DNA from: Pedobacter yulinensis
GTDB taxonomy: Bacteria > Bacteroidota > Bacteroidia > Sphingobacteriales > Sphingobacteriaceae
Reading direction: 5' to 3'
DNA length: 64,000 nucleotides
NCBI RefSeq assembly: GCF_003029735.1
Contig: NZ_KZ686268.1
Coordinates: 434,001-498,000, forward strand
Part shown: one piece after another, positions 25,160 to 33,796 of the stretch
How the letters are laid out: every line of letters starts with the position of its first letter
Numbering within the stretch: position 1 is the stretch's first letter
Notes under the pieces: generated by a model
Databases searched by the model: none
What the model was told of the DNA's origin: nothing
The model's input: only the letters and a program-made list of their open reading frames with translations
Translations under genes and position numbers: made by a program

Positions 25160-25942
25160 CTATGGAATGGTCAGGACAGAAACCACCGGTAAATGATCTG
25201 AGGCATAAGACTCTGCAATCACGTCGTGCGACCTGACACTGATCTTGTTGTTCTTTACAAATGCAATATGGTCTATCGTTTTACGCGGGTTGACCACCGG
25301 GATGGTTGGCGCACAATCAGTACAACTGCGTGTAAAGACCTCGTCAAGTAAGTTGATGGGTTCTGACCCGGGTTCGGCGTTCAGATCTCCGGCCAGCACG
25401 ACCGGAAGCTTTTGGTCTTTGAGCAATGTGTTGATGGCCTTCACCTGCATGACCCGGTTTTCATGGTTGCGCTGCGCATCAAGATGGGTGCAAGCAAATA
25501 GAATCGTTCTTTTGCCGGGCAGGCGGATTTCTGTCAGTGCCAGCACCCTTGGCTCAGCTTTCGGGTCGTCATTGTGCGGCAAAGCATGTTTTTCTGTTTT
25601 GGCGAAAGGATATTTAGATAAAATAGCTACACCATAGTCACCACCATCATGGTCAATCCCTTTGGCGAAGTAAACATGCATTTTGAGGTTTGACGCCAGC
25701 AGCGCGGCCTCATCGATCTTTCCCGACCGCCCTGTTCTGACATCAACTTCCTGTAAGGCAACGACGTCTGGCTTCTGCGCGGCTATAACGCGGGCAATGG
25801 CTTCGAGGTCTATCGAATCAGGTTTCGACGGCGGGTTTGCATGGTGAATGTTGTAGCTCATTACACGCAACGAAAAAGGTTTTTTTTGGGCGGCCGCCTG
25901 CAGGGCCAGCAGCAAGAAAACCGCAACAAGATATCTTTTCAT
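25160..25942 (-). CDS. Secreted endonuclease/exonuclease/phosphatase family protein
   Basis: The 260 residues begin with a signal peptide (MKRYLVAVFLLLALQAAAQ), so the enzyme acts in the periplasm or outside. The DNase I-like fold motifs are complete: MSYNIHHANPP (Asn), VVALQEVD (metal Glu), LPVVLAGDLNAEPGS (Asp/Asn) and YASDHLPVVSVL (catalytic His). Substrates in this superfamily range from nucleic acids to phospholipids and inositol phosphates; none can be assigned here. The gene starts 9 nt after argH, so it probably rides on the arginine operon without an obvious role in it. Confidence 0.87.
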   Translation of the reverse strand: MKRYLVAVFLLLALQAAAQKKPFSLRVMSYNIHHANPPSKPDSIDLEAIARVIAAQKPDVVALQEVDVRTGRSGKIDEAALLASNLKMHVYFAKGIDHDGGDYGVAILSKYPFAKTEKHALPHNDDPKAEPRVLALTEIRLPGKRTILFACTHLDAQRNHENRVMQVKAINTLLKDQKLPVVLAGDLNAEPGSEPINLLDEVFTRSCTDCAPTIPVVNPRKTIDHIAFVKNNKISVRSHDVIAESYASDHLPVVSVLTIP

Positions 25943-25951
25943 ATGTCTCTC

Positions 25952-27283
25952 TTATTTTATCAGGTCCTGAAGCGCGGCATGCACCTCACTAAATTTAAAT
26001 TGGCCAAGTACCTCCTTCATCATCTGTCCAATCTGTTCATTTTGTAAGTTCCCGATGCTGCCTTCATGGGTATGGTTTAATTTCATGGCCGGTTTAAACG
26101 TACCGTTTTCAATACTTTCGCCAACCTGCTTGTAAGCTTCGCGGAATGGTACGCCCTGTAAGGCAAGCTCGTTTACTACCTCAACGCTGAACAGATAGCT
26201 GTATTTTGCATCGTCAAGAATCTGTTCTTTGATCTCGATGTGGTTCAGCATAAAGCTGGTAATCTCAAGGCACTCTTTCAGGCTGCTAATAGCCGGGAAG
26301 AGATTTTCTTTCAATAGCTGCAGATCCCGGTGGTAACCCGAAGGCAAATTGGTGGTCATCAATGCTATCTCATTCGGCAGCGCCTGAATTTTATTGCAGC
26401 GCGAACGGACCAGTTCAAATACATCGGGATTTTTCTTGTGCGGCATGATGCTGGAACCGGTGGTCAGTTCTGCCGGAAAGCTGATAAAGCCGAAGTTTTG
26501 ATTGATAAACAGACAGATGTCCATAGCCATCTTAGCCAGGGTTGCTGCAACAGACGACATCGCTTGCGCCAGGATCCGTTCGGTCTTGCCCCTGCCCATC
26601 TGCGCGTAGACCACGTTGTGGTTTAACTGGCCAAATCCCAGCAGGCTGGTGGTCATGGTCCTGTTTAGCGGGAATGATGAGCCATAACCGGCGGCAGAAC
26701 CAAGCGGATTTTTATTGCAAACTTTCCAGGCTGCAAGCATCACTTCCATATCGTCTACCAGGCTTTCGGCGTAAGCGCCGAACCACAGGCCAAATGAGGA
26801 TGGCATAGCAATCTGCAAATGGGTATATCCAGGCAACAGCTTATCTTTGTGCTGTTCGCTCAGTTGCAGCAGCTGACCGAAAAGTCCGCTGGTCAGACCA
26901 ACGATCTCTTCAATGCTTTCGCGGAAGAAAAGTTTCAGGTCGACCAGCACCTGGTCATTGCGCGACCTCCCGCTGTGAATCTTTTTTCCTGCTTCGCCCA
27001 CACGCTGCGTGAGCAGCCATTCTACCTGCGAGTGTACGTCTTCAACTGCCTGGTCAATGCTGAAATTGCCAGCTTCAATTTCCCGGTAAATATTCTTAAG
27101 TTCAGCCTGGACAGCCTCGAGCTCCTTTGCTTCAAGCAGACCGATGCTTTCCAGCATTCGCGTGTGCGCCAGCGAACCGAGTACATCGGCCTTTGCCAGC
27201 AGCAGGTCCATTTCACGGTCCTGACCTACGGTAAATTGTTCGACCAGTTTATCTACGTCGGTATTCTTTTGCCAGATCTTCAT
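25952..27283 (-). CDS. argH: Argininosuccinate lyase
   Basis: Cleaves argininosuccinate to arginine and fumarate, the final step of the pathway. The 443-residue product starts MKIWQKNTDVDKLVEQFTVGQDREMD. It contains HSGRSRNDQVLVDLKLF, the TxLQIAMPSSFGLW segment and the fumarase/aspartase signature GSSIMPHKKNPD (~res 273-284, with the catalytic Ser region). It lies 11 nt downstream of argE in the same operon. Confidence 0.96.
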   Translation of the reverse strand: MKIWQKNTDVDKLVEQFTVGQDREMDLLLAKADVLGSLAHTRMLESIGLLEAKELEAVQAELKNIYREIEAGNFSIDQAVEDVHSQVEWLLTQRVGEAGKKIHSGRSRNDQVLVDLKLFFRESIEEIVGLTSGLFGQLLQLSEQHKDKLLPGYTHLQIAMPSSFGLWFGAYAESLVDDMEVMLAAWKVCNKNPLGSAAGYGSSFPLNRTMTTSLLGFGQLNHNVVYAQMGRGKTERILAQAMSSVAATLAKMAMDICLFINQNFGFISFPAELTTGSSIMPHKKNPDVFELVRSRCNKIQALPNEIALMTTNLPSGYHRDLQLLKENLFPAISSLKECLEITSFMLNHIEIKEQILDDAKYSYLFSVEVVNELALQGVPFREAYKQVGESIENGTFKPAMKLNHTHEGSIGNLQNEQIGQMMKEVLGQFKFSEVHAALQDLIK

Positions 27284-27294
27284 TTTTATAAAAT

Positions 27295-28362
27295 CTATTT
27301 GCCGTTTATGACCGGCTTTAACATATTGACATATCCTTCAACTCCGCCTGCAACCTCACTTACATAAATAAATTCATCTGCCATGTGCGACCGGCCCGAG
27401 AAACCGGGCCCGACTTTCACCGAGGGAATACTCAGCAATGCCTGGTCTGAGGTGGTTGGCGACCCGTATGTTGTTCTGCCAAGAGCAATGCCGGCCTTTA
27501 CTACCGGGTGGTCCTTATCTATCGACGAAGGCTTGAGCCGGATGGAGCGTGGTTTAACTTCGCAGTCTACATGTGCACGAATAATCTCAAGGACTTCTTC
27601 ATTGGTGTAAGCATCTGTTACGCGCACATCTACGGTAAAGGTGCAGTTGGCAGGCACCACGTTATGCTGTGAACCTGCATTGATGATCGTCACGGTCATT
27701 TTCAGCGGGCCAAATACTTCTGAAACTTTCGGGAACCGGAAGTTCCTGAACCAGTCGATATCTTTGAGCGCTTTGTAAATGGCATTTTCACCTTCTTCTC
27801 TCGCCGCATGACCTGCTTTTCCAAGCGATGTGCAGTCTAAAACCAGCAAACCTCGCTCGGCTATGGCCAGGTTCATTTCGGTAGGTTCGCCTACAATACC
27901 GAACTCGAGTTCGCCCAGGTCAGGCAGCACCAGTTCGAGCCCGTTGTTGCCGGAAATTTCTTCTTCGGCCGTTGCAGCAAGGCAAAGGTTGTAGCTGAGG
28001 TCTTCCTGGTCGTAGAAATAGAGGAAGGTGCCAATCAGAGACACCAGGCAACCCCCGGCATCATTGCTTCCGAGGCCGAACAGTTTGTCGCCCTCGATTG
28101 CAGCATCGTACGGATCGCGTGTATAGCCGGAATTCGGCTTAACCGTATCGTGGTGCGAGTTCAACAGCACGGTGGGTTTCTCTGCATCAAAATGCTTGTT
28201 ATAAGCCCAGACATTGTTGAGTTTCCGGTTTACCGGTACTCCGCGCTCCTGCAGAAATTGCGCGATCAGGTTGGCCGTACGGTCTTCTTCTTTACTGAAA
28301 GACTGGATCCGGATCAACTGGCGCAGCAGGTCGAGCGCTTCTTTTTGGATGGTTTGCAGCAT
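27295..28362 (-). CDS. argE: M20 deacylase: N-acyl-ornithine/citrulline deacylase (ArgE-type)
   Basis: An M20 zinc peptidase of 355 residues that removes the N-acyl protecting group in the arginine pathway. Metal-binding motifs are VLLNSHHDTVKPN, LFGLGSNDAGGC, AATAEEEISGNNGLE (catalytic Glu and ligand), GIVGEPTEMN and GFSGRSHMADEF. Since the cluster uses an acylornithine carbamoyltransferase, the natural substrate should be an N-acylcitrulline. Val90 in ArgF' points to N-succinyl-citrulline. Its N-terminus follows proC by 39 nt containing a 7-bp hairpin (CGGTTCC/GGAACCG, 28375-28400). Confidence 0.88.
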   Translation of the reverse strand: MLQTIQKEALDLLRQLIRIQSFSKEEDRTANLIAQFLQERGVPVNRKLNNVWAYNKHFDAEKPTVLLNSHHDTVKPNSGYTRDPYDAAIEGDKLFGLGSNDAGGCLVSLIGTFLYFYDQEDLSYNLCLAATAEEEISGNNGLELVLPDLGELEFGIVGEPTEMNLAIAERGLLVLDCTSLGKAGHAAREEGENAIYKALKDIDWFRNFRFPKVSEVFGPLKMTVTIINAGSQHNVVPANCTFTVDVRVTDAYTNEEVLEIIRAHVDCEVKPRSIRLKPSSIDKDHPVVKAGIALGRTTYGSPTTSDQALLSIPSVKVGPGFSGRSHMADEFIYVSEVAGGVEGYVNMLKPVINGK

Positions 28363-28401
28363 AATATTGTTGTTCGGTTCCCCCTGCCGGTCAGGAACCG
28401 T

Positions 28402-29205
28402 TTATTCCTTGGTATACAGGCTTCCGGCCTTTTCTGCCGAAAGCTTGATGCCTTTAATTAAAGATGAACTAAAACCATTGTGCTCCATTTCATTGAGCCC
28501 TGCTATGGTACATCCCTTGGGCGAAGTTACTTTATCTATCTCTGATTCGGGATGAGTTTGGTGTAATAAAAGCAAATCGGCCGCACCTTTGGCGGTTTGG
28601 ACAGCCATTTTAAGCGCTTCATCTGCATGAAAGCCGATCTCCACGCCACCCTGCGATGCCGCGCGGATGGCCCTGAGAAAAAAGGCCGTGCCGCAGGCGC
28701 AAAGTGCGGTAGCGGAAGTCATCAATTCCTCGTTGATCTTGACCACTGCCCCGACGGTTTCAAACATCCGGATCACATCTGCCAGGTTCTCACTGCTGGC
28801 ATGATCACTTGCAATGCAGGTCATGGACTGGCCTATAGCAATAGCTGTATTGGGCATGGCGCGGATGACCTGAATCCCGGCGCCCAGCCGTGCTTTTATG
28901 GCGGCACAGCTTACGCCTGATATAACGGAAATAAAGAGGTGCCCCGACTTGACCTGCGGAATGATCTCATTCAGTACGTGGTTGAGCTGCTGTGGCAGAA
29001 CCGCCAGAATAACGACCTCTGCGCTGGCCACGGCAGCAACGTTATCTGCTGAAACGACAAAGCCTTCTGCCGCATAGGCGTCAAGGTGACTGAGGTTACG
29101 GCGCGTGAGCGTGATCTCTTCTGCCCGGGCATAGTCTGCTTTGACAAGCCCCCTGGCCAGGGAAAGGCCAATGTTGCCGCTTCCAATAATTGCTATTTTC
29201 TTCAT
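28402..29205 (-). CDS. proC: Pyrroline-5-carboxylate reductase
   Basis: Reduces pyrroline-5-carboxylate to proline with NAD(P)H. The 267-residue protein starts MKKIAIIGSGNIGLSLARGLVK with the Rossmann GxGxxG. It ends in the conserved SPKGCTIAGLNEMEHNGFSSSLIKGI block, which corresponds to the P5CR signature. Location inside the arginine cluster joins two glutamate-derived pathways. A 171-nt gap with a CAGCCGG/CCGGCTG hairpin (29319-29360) precedes it. Confidence 0.93.
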   Translation of the reverse strand: MKKIAIIGSGNIGLSLARGLVKADYARAEEITLTRRNLSHLDAYAAEGFVVSADNVAAVASAEVVILAVLPQQLNHVLNEIIPQVKSGHLFISVISGVSCAAIKARLGAGIQVIRAMPNTAIAIGQSMTCIASDHASSENLADVIRMFETVGAVVKINEELMTSATALCACGTAFFLRAIRAASQGGVEIGFHADEALKMAVQTAKGAADLLLLHQTHPESEIDKVTSPKGCTIAGLNEMEHNGFSSSLIKGIKLSAEKAGSLYTKE

Positions 29206-29376
29206 GGTTCAGGTTTATGTGACTGGCTCTGCAAGCAGTTACCAGACGGGTTTTACGTTTTATTTTATTGTCTGCAACAGGCGAACAGTGCAGCGCAATA
29301 GACAAGGAGTGCGGAACGCAGCCGGCACATTGCTGACTTACAGGAGGCTTATTCCGGCTGCCTGGCAACGCCTAAG

Positions 29377-30171
29377 TTACCGGGCCATTCTGGTGCCGAA
29401 CCGGGCCGCATGCAGTGCTGGCAATTCGTCTGCCTTGCCGATGTAAACTGCCTCTACACCCTTCCTGATCGCTTCAAACGCATTGTGCAGCTTAGGGATC
29501 ATACCGCCGGCTACCGTGCCGTCCTGTTTAAGTTGCTCGAACTCCTCAGCACGTATCTCGCGGACCACAGAGTCATCATCATTCACATCGCGAAGCACGC
29601 CTTTCTTCTCAAAACAATAGACCAGGCTGGTGTCAAAAACGGGCGACATGGCTACCGCCACGGCAGATGCGATGGTATCTGCATTCGTATTCAACAGTTG
29701 ACTGTCGCCATCGTGTGTAATCGCGCAACACACCGGTACAAGTCCTGCCCGGAGGAGGCTCTCCAATGTTCCGGTTGCTACCGAATCATCGTGAAGATCG
29801 CCTACGAAACCGTAGTCTACATCTTTGACCGGCCGTTTCTGTGCTTTGATCACGTTTCCGTCTGCGCCGCTTAACCCGATGGCATTACACCCCCGCGCCT
29901 GCAACTGGGCAACCATATTTTTATTGATCAGGCCGGCATACACCATGGTTACTATACGGAGCATTTCAATGTCGGTTACCCGCCGGCCCTCGACCATCGT
30001 CGCTTCGATGCCAAGCGACTTGGCCAGGTCTGTCGCCACTTTCCCACCACCATGCACCAGGATCTTAAACCCCGGAAGCGCATGGAAATCTTCAAGAAAA
30101 TTGTGCAGGTTTTCAGAATTATCAATGACGTTTCCGCCTATTTTGATCACGGTCAGTTTTTCCTTATTCAT
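29377..30171 (-). CDS. argB: N-acetylglutamate kinase (ArgB-type; may act on an acylglutamate)
   Basis: Phosphorylates the N-acylated glutamate in step two of arginine synthesis. The 264 residues contain TVIKIGGNVIDN, KILVHGGGKVATDLAKSLG, the substrate segment VEGRRVTDIEMLRIVTMVYAG and NADTIASAVAVAM. The ATG at 30171 (MNKEKLTVIK) is preferred; an in-frame ATG at 30186 also exists. It starts 18 nt after argF'. If the pathway runs on succinylated intermediates, the real substrate would be N-succinylglutamate. Confidence 0.93.
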   Translation of the reverse strand: MNKEKLTVIKIGGNVIDNSENLHNFLEDFHALPGFKILVHGGGKVATDLAKSLGIEATMVEGRRVTDIEMLRIVTMVYAGLINKNMVAQLQARGCNAIGLSGADGNVIKAQKRPVKDVDYGFVGDLHDDSVATGTLESLLRAGLVPVCCAITHDGDSQLLNTNADTIASAVAVAMSPVFDTSLVYCFEKKGVLRDVNDDDSVVREIRAEEFEQLKQDGTVAGGMIPKLHNAFEAIRKGVEAVYIGKADELPALHAARFGTRMAR

Positions 30172-30189
30172 GATGATCGGCTTCAAAAG

Positions 30190-31146
30190 TTAACTTAACA
30201 TCTTCTTTAGTATCGCTTGTGCAGCCCAGAGGCGGTTGCCTGCTTCGCGGATAACGAGCGAATTAGGCCCGTCCAGGATTTCTGAAGCCAGCTCCAGGTC
30301 GCGTCTTACCGGCAGGCAGTGCATGACACCGGCATTGTTCGTCAGTCGGAGCTTCTCATTGGTCAGCATCCAGTTTCCTGATGCCGGCAGCACTTTTCCA
30401 TAATCCTTGTAACTGCTCCAGTTTTTAACATATACATAATCTGCTCCCCGCAGGGCGGCGTCAAGATCATAAACCAGTTTTGCACCACCGGTAAATTGTT
30501 CATCCAATTCATACCCTTCAGGCTGGGCAATGGTAAAGTCGACCATACCTTCTGCCTGTGCTTTGCTCATCCATTCGGCAAATGAATTGGGTACGGCCTG
30601 CGGCAGGGCTTTTACATGCGGTGCCCAGGCCAGCACAACTTTAGGTGTTCCCGCGCCTTTCCAGGTCTCCCTGATGGTGATCAAATCTGTAAAACTCTGC
30701 AGCGGATGGCGTGTGGCACTTTCCAGGCTGATCACCGGAACACCGCAGAACTGCACAAACTTGTTAAAGAAGTCCTCGCTGTAATCTTCATCACGGCTCT
30801 GGAGTTTTGGGAACGACCTCAACCCAAGGATGTCGCAATACTGGCCCATGACCGCAGCTGCCTCCCGAATGTGCTCTACCGTTGTACCGTTCATAATTAC
30901 GCCATCCTGTGTTTCAAGCGCCCAACCCTCTTTGTCCATGTTCATGACGATCACGCTCATGCCCAGGTTCAGAGCAGCCTTCTGCGTGCTCAGCCTGGTA
31001 CGCAGGCTGGGGTTCATGAACACAAGACCAAGCGTTTTATTTTTACCCAATGCGGCATGCGCATGCGGATCTGATTTCAGGTCGAGTGCATCCTGCACAA
31101 ATTGTTTGATGTCTGTAACGTCGTGAACGGAAGAGAATAGTTTCAT
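30190..31146 (-). CDS. argF': N-acylornithine carbamoyltransferase, probably N-succinylornithine-specific
   Basis: Transfers the carbamoyl group from carbamoyl phosphate to an N-acylated ornithine. The 318-residue protein has the carbamoyl-phosphate motif MNPSLRTRLST (res ~44-54) and SATRHPLQSFTDLITI, and ends with MHCLPVRRDLELASEIL. It resembles the Bacteroides fragilis succinylornithine enzyme rather than ordinary OTCases. The residue that separates acetyl- from succinyl-ornithine enzymes (Pro90 in B. fragilis, Glu92 in Xanthomonas) is Val90 here, in VIMNGTTVEHIREAA. The gene follows a terminator-like hairpin only 14 nt upstream of its start. Confidence 0.92.
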   Translation of the reverse strand: MKLFSSVHDVTDIKQFVQDALDLKSDPHAHAALGKNKTLGLVFMNPSLRTRLSTQKAALNLGMSVIVMNMDKEGWALETQDGVIMNGTTVEHIREAAAVMGQYCDILGLRSFPKLQSRDEDYSEDFFNKFVQFCGVPVISLESATRHPLQSFTDLITIRETWKGAGTPKVVLAWAPHVKALPQAVPNSFAEWMSKAQAEGMVDFTIAQPEGYELDEQFTGGAKLVYDLDAALRGADYVYVKNWSSYKDYGKVLPASGNWMLTNEKLRLTNNAGVMHCLPVRRDLELASEILDGPNSLVIREAGNRLWAAQAILKKMLS

Positions 31147-31159
31147 AGTTTTATTAGGT

Positions 31160-31196
31160 AAAAAACAAGGCACCAAAACTTTCGCCCTGGTGCCTT
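31160..31196 (-). terminator. Rho-independent terminator/attenuator between argD and argF'
   Basis: On the minus strand AAGGCACC and GGTGCCTT form an 8-bp stem with a 14-nt loop, followed by G and six T residues. It starts 7 nt after the argD stop and ends just before the argF' start, inside an otherwise co-directional cluster. Confidence 0.8.
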
Positions 31197-31202
31197 CGCT
31201 GA

Positions 31203-32354
31203 TTAATACGTTGCTTGTGCCTGTGTTGCCAACTCAGCCTTGAATGCAGTGAGAAAAACGTCTGCCTCCTCTTTTGATAGCGTCAAAGCAGGCAACAGCC
31301 TGATCACGTTTGGCTTCGCTTCTCCGGTAAAAATGTGGTGTTTGAAAAGCAGGTTCTTTTTAACCTGGCTCAGCGCCTCGGGCAGGTCAATGCCAATCAT
31401 CAGGCCCCTGCCGCGAACGGCGTTCACGCCTGCTATCTTTTTCAATTCGCCGACCAGGTAATCACCGGTTTCCTTCGCCTTGCTGATCAGGTTCTCCTGT
31501 TCAATTACTTCCAGAACTGCCAGTGCCGCCGCGCAGGCCAGGTGGTTGCCACCAAAAGTGGTACCGAGCATGCCATGCCAGGGCTTGAATTTTGGTGCAA
31601 TCGAAATGCCTGCTACCGGGAACCCGTTGCCCATGCCCTTAGCCATGGTATAAACATCGGCCTGCACACCCGCATAGTCATGCGAATAAAAGTGACCGGT
31701 CCTGCCATAGCCGCACTGCACGCTGTCTGCAATGTACACCGCATCATACTGGTCACAAAGTGATCTGATTTTCTGAAGAAAACTCTTTGAAGCTTCGACG
31801 ATCCCGCCAACGCCCTGGATCCCTTCAATAATCACGGCCGCAATCTCATGCCCCTGAGCGGCAAATGTTTCTTCTAACGCCACTTCATTGTTGTGCGGCA
31901 AAAAAATGATGTTGTCGGTCTGGTTAACAGGTGCAACAATTTTCGGATTGTCGGTAGCGGCTACGGCAAGCGATGTCCTGCCGTGAAATGCGCCTTTAAA
32001 GGCGACCACCTTTTTCCTGTTGTTATAAAATGAAGCAAGCTTCAGGGCATTTTCATTGGCTTCTGCACCAGAGTTGCAAAGAAAAAGCTGGTAGTCGGCC
32101 TTGCCCGAAACCTGTCCGAGCTTCTCTGCCAGCTGTTGTTGCAGGGGAATCTTGACGGAGTTCGAATAGAAGCCGACCTTGTTCAGCTGTTCGGTCAGCC
32201 TGCGCACATAATGCGGGTGCGTGTGTCCGATCGAGATCACGGCATGACCCCCATACAGGTCAAGGTATTCCTGTCCGTTGGCATCCCAAACCGCGCTGCC
32301 GGCGGCTTTGGTTATTTCAATATCATTGAGTGGATATACGTCGAATAAATTCAT
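31203..32354 (-). CDS. argD: Acylornithine aminotransferase (ArgD-type)
   Basis: A class III PLP aminotransferase that forms N-acylornithine from the acylglutamate semialdehyde. The 383 residues include DLYGGHAVISIGHTHPHYV, LCNSGAEANENALKLA, FKGAFHGRTSLAVAAT, YIADSVQCGYGRTGHFYSHD and the Schiff-base Lys in YTMAKGMGNGFP. The GTTFGGNHLACAAALAVLE segment is also typical. A long structured leader precedes it and a terminator follows. Confidence 0.93.
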   Translation of the reverse strand: MNLFDVYPLNDIEITKAAGSAVWDANGQEYLDLYGGHAVISIGHTHPHYVRRLTEQLNKVGFYSNSVKIPLQQQLAEKLGQVSGKADYQLFLCNSGAEANENALKLASFYNNRKKVVAFKGAFHGRTSLAVAATDNPKIVAPVNQTDNIIFLPHNNEVALEETFAAQGHEIAAVIIEGIQGVGGIVEASKSFLQKIRSLCDQYDAVYIADSVQCGYGRTGHFYSHDYAGVQADVYTMAKGMGNGFPVAGISIAPKFKPWHGMLGTTFGGNHLACAAALAVLEVIEQENLISKAKETGDYLVGELKKIAGVNAVRGRGLMIGIDLPEALSQVKKNLLFKHHIFTGEAKPNVIRLLPALTLSKEEADVFLTAFKAELATQAQATY

Positions 32355-32712
32355 GTTTGTCGTGTTGTAATGTTAAGCTATACGTTTTAAGTTGGTTGGC
32401 CCGGTGCATAATATGGTCCGGGCTTTCCGGCATCCGGATGTATACGTCCCTGTTTGCAAAACCAGGGGGCACATCATGGTCCCGGCGAATAGGGTTGTAA
32501 ATTTCTGTTACAACCTCTGGCGATTTGAGGAGATACGGAGGCCGAAGCCCGCCGCCGCTGACCGGGCCGTGCAAAGTTTGCTTCGTTCAAAAAGAATGCA
32601 TTCGCTTGATGTACAAACAAAGTGAATAAATGTGCCTTTTTCCCGGCTGTCGTTTCTCCGTAGTGCTTCGCCATCTTGTTTACCCCTTAAGACTGATAAC
32701 TTATCGCCATGA
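32355..32712 (-). promoter_or_regulatory. 358-nt structured leader/intergenic region between argC and argD
   Basis: No convincing gene lies here; the short frames lack family features. On the minus strand the region upstream of argD contains a perfect 8-bp hairpin (GGTTGTAA/TTACAACC, 32493-32515). A second stem, GCCCGG/CCGGGC (32399-32423), lies about 45 nt before the argD start. AAACTTTG (32573-32580) is a one-mismatch -7 candidate. The amount of pairing suggests a regulatory leader, but no known riboswitch consensus is recognised. Confidence 0.35.
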
Positions 32713-33705
32713 CTAAAATCCGGCTGCTTTCAGTTTCAATCCTTCCTTTTCATCAAGGCCGAACAACAGGTTCATGTTTTGAACCGCCTGGCCGCTGGCT
32801 CCTTTAAGCAGGTTATCGATAATACTGATTACAAACAATTTGTCACCATGTTTTTCTACATGGATCAGTGCCTTATTCGTATTTACCACCTGCTTCAGGT
32901 CTATATTTTTTCGGCTAACATGGGTAAAAGCATGGTTGGCATAATAGTCTTCGTAAAGCGAAATGGCTTCCTGCTCAGTCAGCGCACAATCAAGATAGAT
33001 CGCGGCTAAGATACCACGCGTAAAATCGCCGCGCTGCGGGATGAAATTGATGGGCTCTGCAAATCCTGGCTGCAGCTGCCTGATGCTCTCACCGATCTCA
33101 TTCAGGTGCTGGTGGCCAAATGCTTTGTATACCGAAAGGTTGTTGTTCCGCCAGCTGAAATGAGAGGTCGCAGAAAGGCTTTGCCCTGCACCGGTCGAGC
33201 CGGTGGTTGCATTGATATGCAGTTCGCCTTTCAACAGCCCTTTAGCCGCCAGCGGCAATAAAGCCAGTTGGATACACGTAGCAAAACAGCCGGGGTTCGC
33301 AATATTTTCTGCAGCGGTTATGCCGGCACGGTTTAATTCAGGCAGGCCGTATATAAACCTGCGCCCCGGCAGTTCCGCGTTTTGTTGCAGGCGAAAATCC
33401 TGCGACAGATCAATGATCCTGACCTGCGGCGCGATGCTGTTGGCCTCGAGAAACTTTCTCGCATCGCCGTGCCCTACGCATAGAAACAACACATCGATCT
33501 CGTCTGACAGCTGGTCGGTAAAGACCAGGTCGGTATCGCCGAGAAGGTCGGTATGTACATCATAAACCGGGTTGCCGGCATTGCTGTTGCTGTGCACAAA
33601 GGTGATATCCACTTTTGGATGGTGCACCAGAATGCGCAGCAGTTCGCCGCCTGTATATCCGGCACCCCCTACAATTCCAACCTTTATTTTTTCAAAACTA
33701 TTCAT
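32713..33705 (-). CDS. argC: N-acyl-gamma-glutamyl-phosphate reductase
   Basis: NADPH-dependent reduction of the acylglutamyl phosphate to its semialdehyde. The 330 residues start MNSFEKIKVGIVGGAGYTGGELLRIL (Rossmann motif). The catalytic Cys is in NPGCFATCIQLALLPL. HINATTGSTGAGQSLSATSHFSWRNNNLSVYKAFGHQHLNEI contains the conserved His region. The ATG at 33705 is chosen; the extension to 33741 is not conserved. It lies 91 nt after argG. Confidence 0.95.
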   Translation of the reverse strand: MNSFEKIKVGIVGGAGYTGGELLRILVHHPKVDITFVHSNSNAGNPVYDVHTDLLGDTDLVFTDQLSDEIDVLFLCVGHGDARKFLEANSIAPQVRIIDLSQDFRLQQNAELPGRRFIYGLPELNRAGITAAENIANPGCFATCIQLALLPLAAKGLLKGELHINATTGSTGAGQSLSATSHFSWRNNNLSVYKAFGHQHLNEIGESIRQLQPGFAEPINFIPQRGDFTRGILAAIYLDCALTEQEAISLYEDYYANHAFTHVSRKNIDLKQVVNTNKALIHVEKHGDKLFVISIIDNLLKGASGQAVQNMNLLFGLDEKEGLKLKAAGF

Positions 33706-33796
33706 TGGTTTGGTCTTTTTATGCGGCGAAACATGGAACACGAAGCCCCGGTTTTCAGCCTGCAGGTTTGGCCGGCTTTGAGACAGGCCTTACTTG

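Noticed and set aside
32323..32674. Small minus-strand genes between argC and argD
   Set aside because: The two short frames overlap each other and the argD start, have no recognisable domain, and coincide with self-complementary sequence better explained as a leader.
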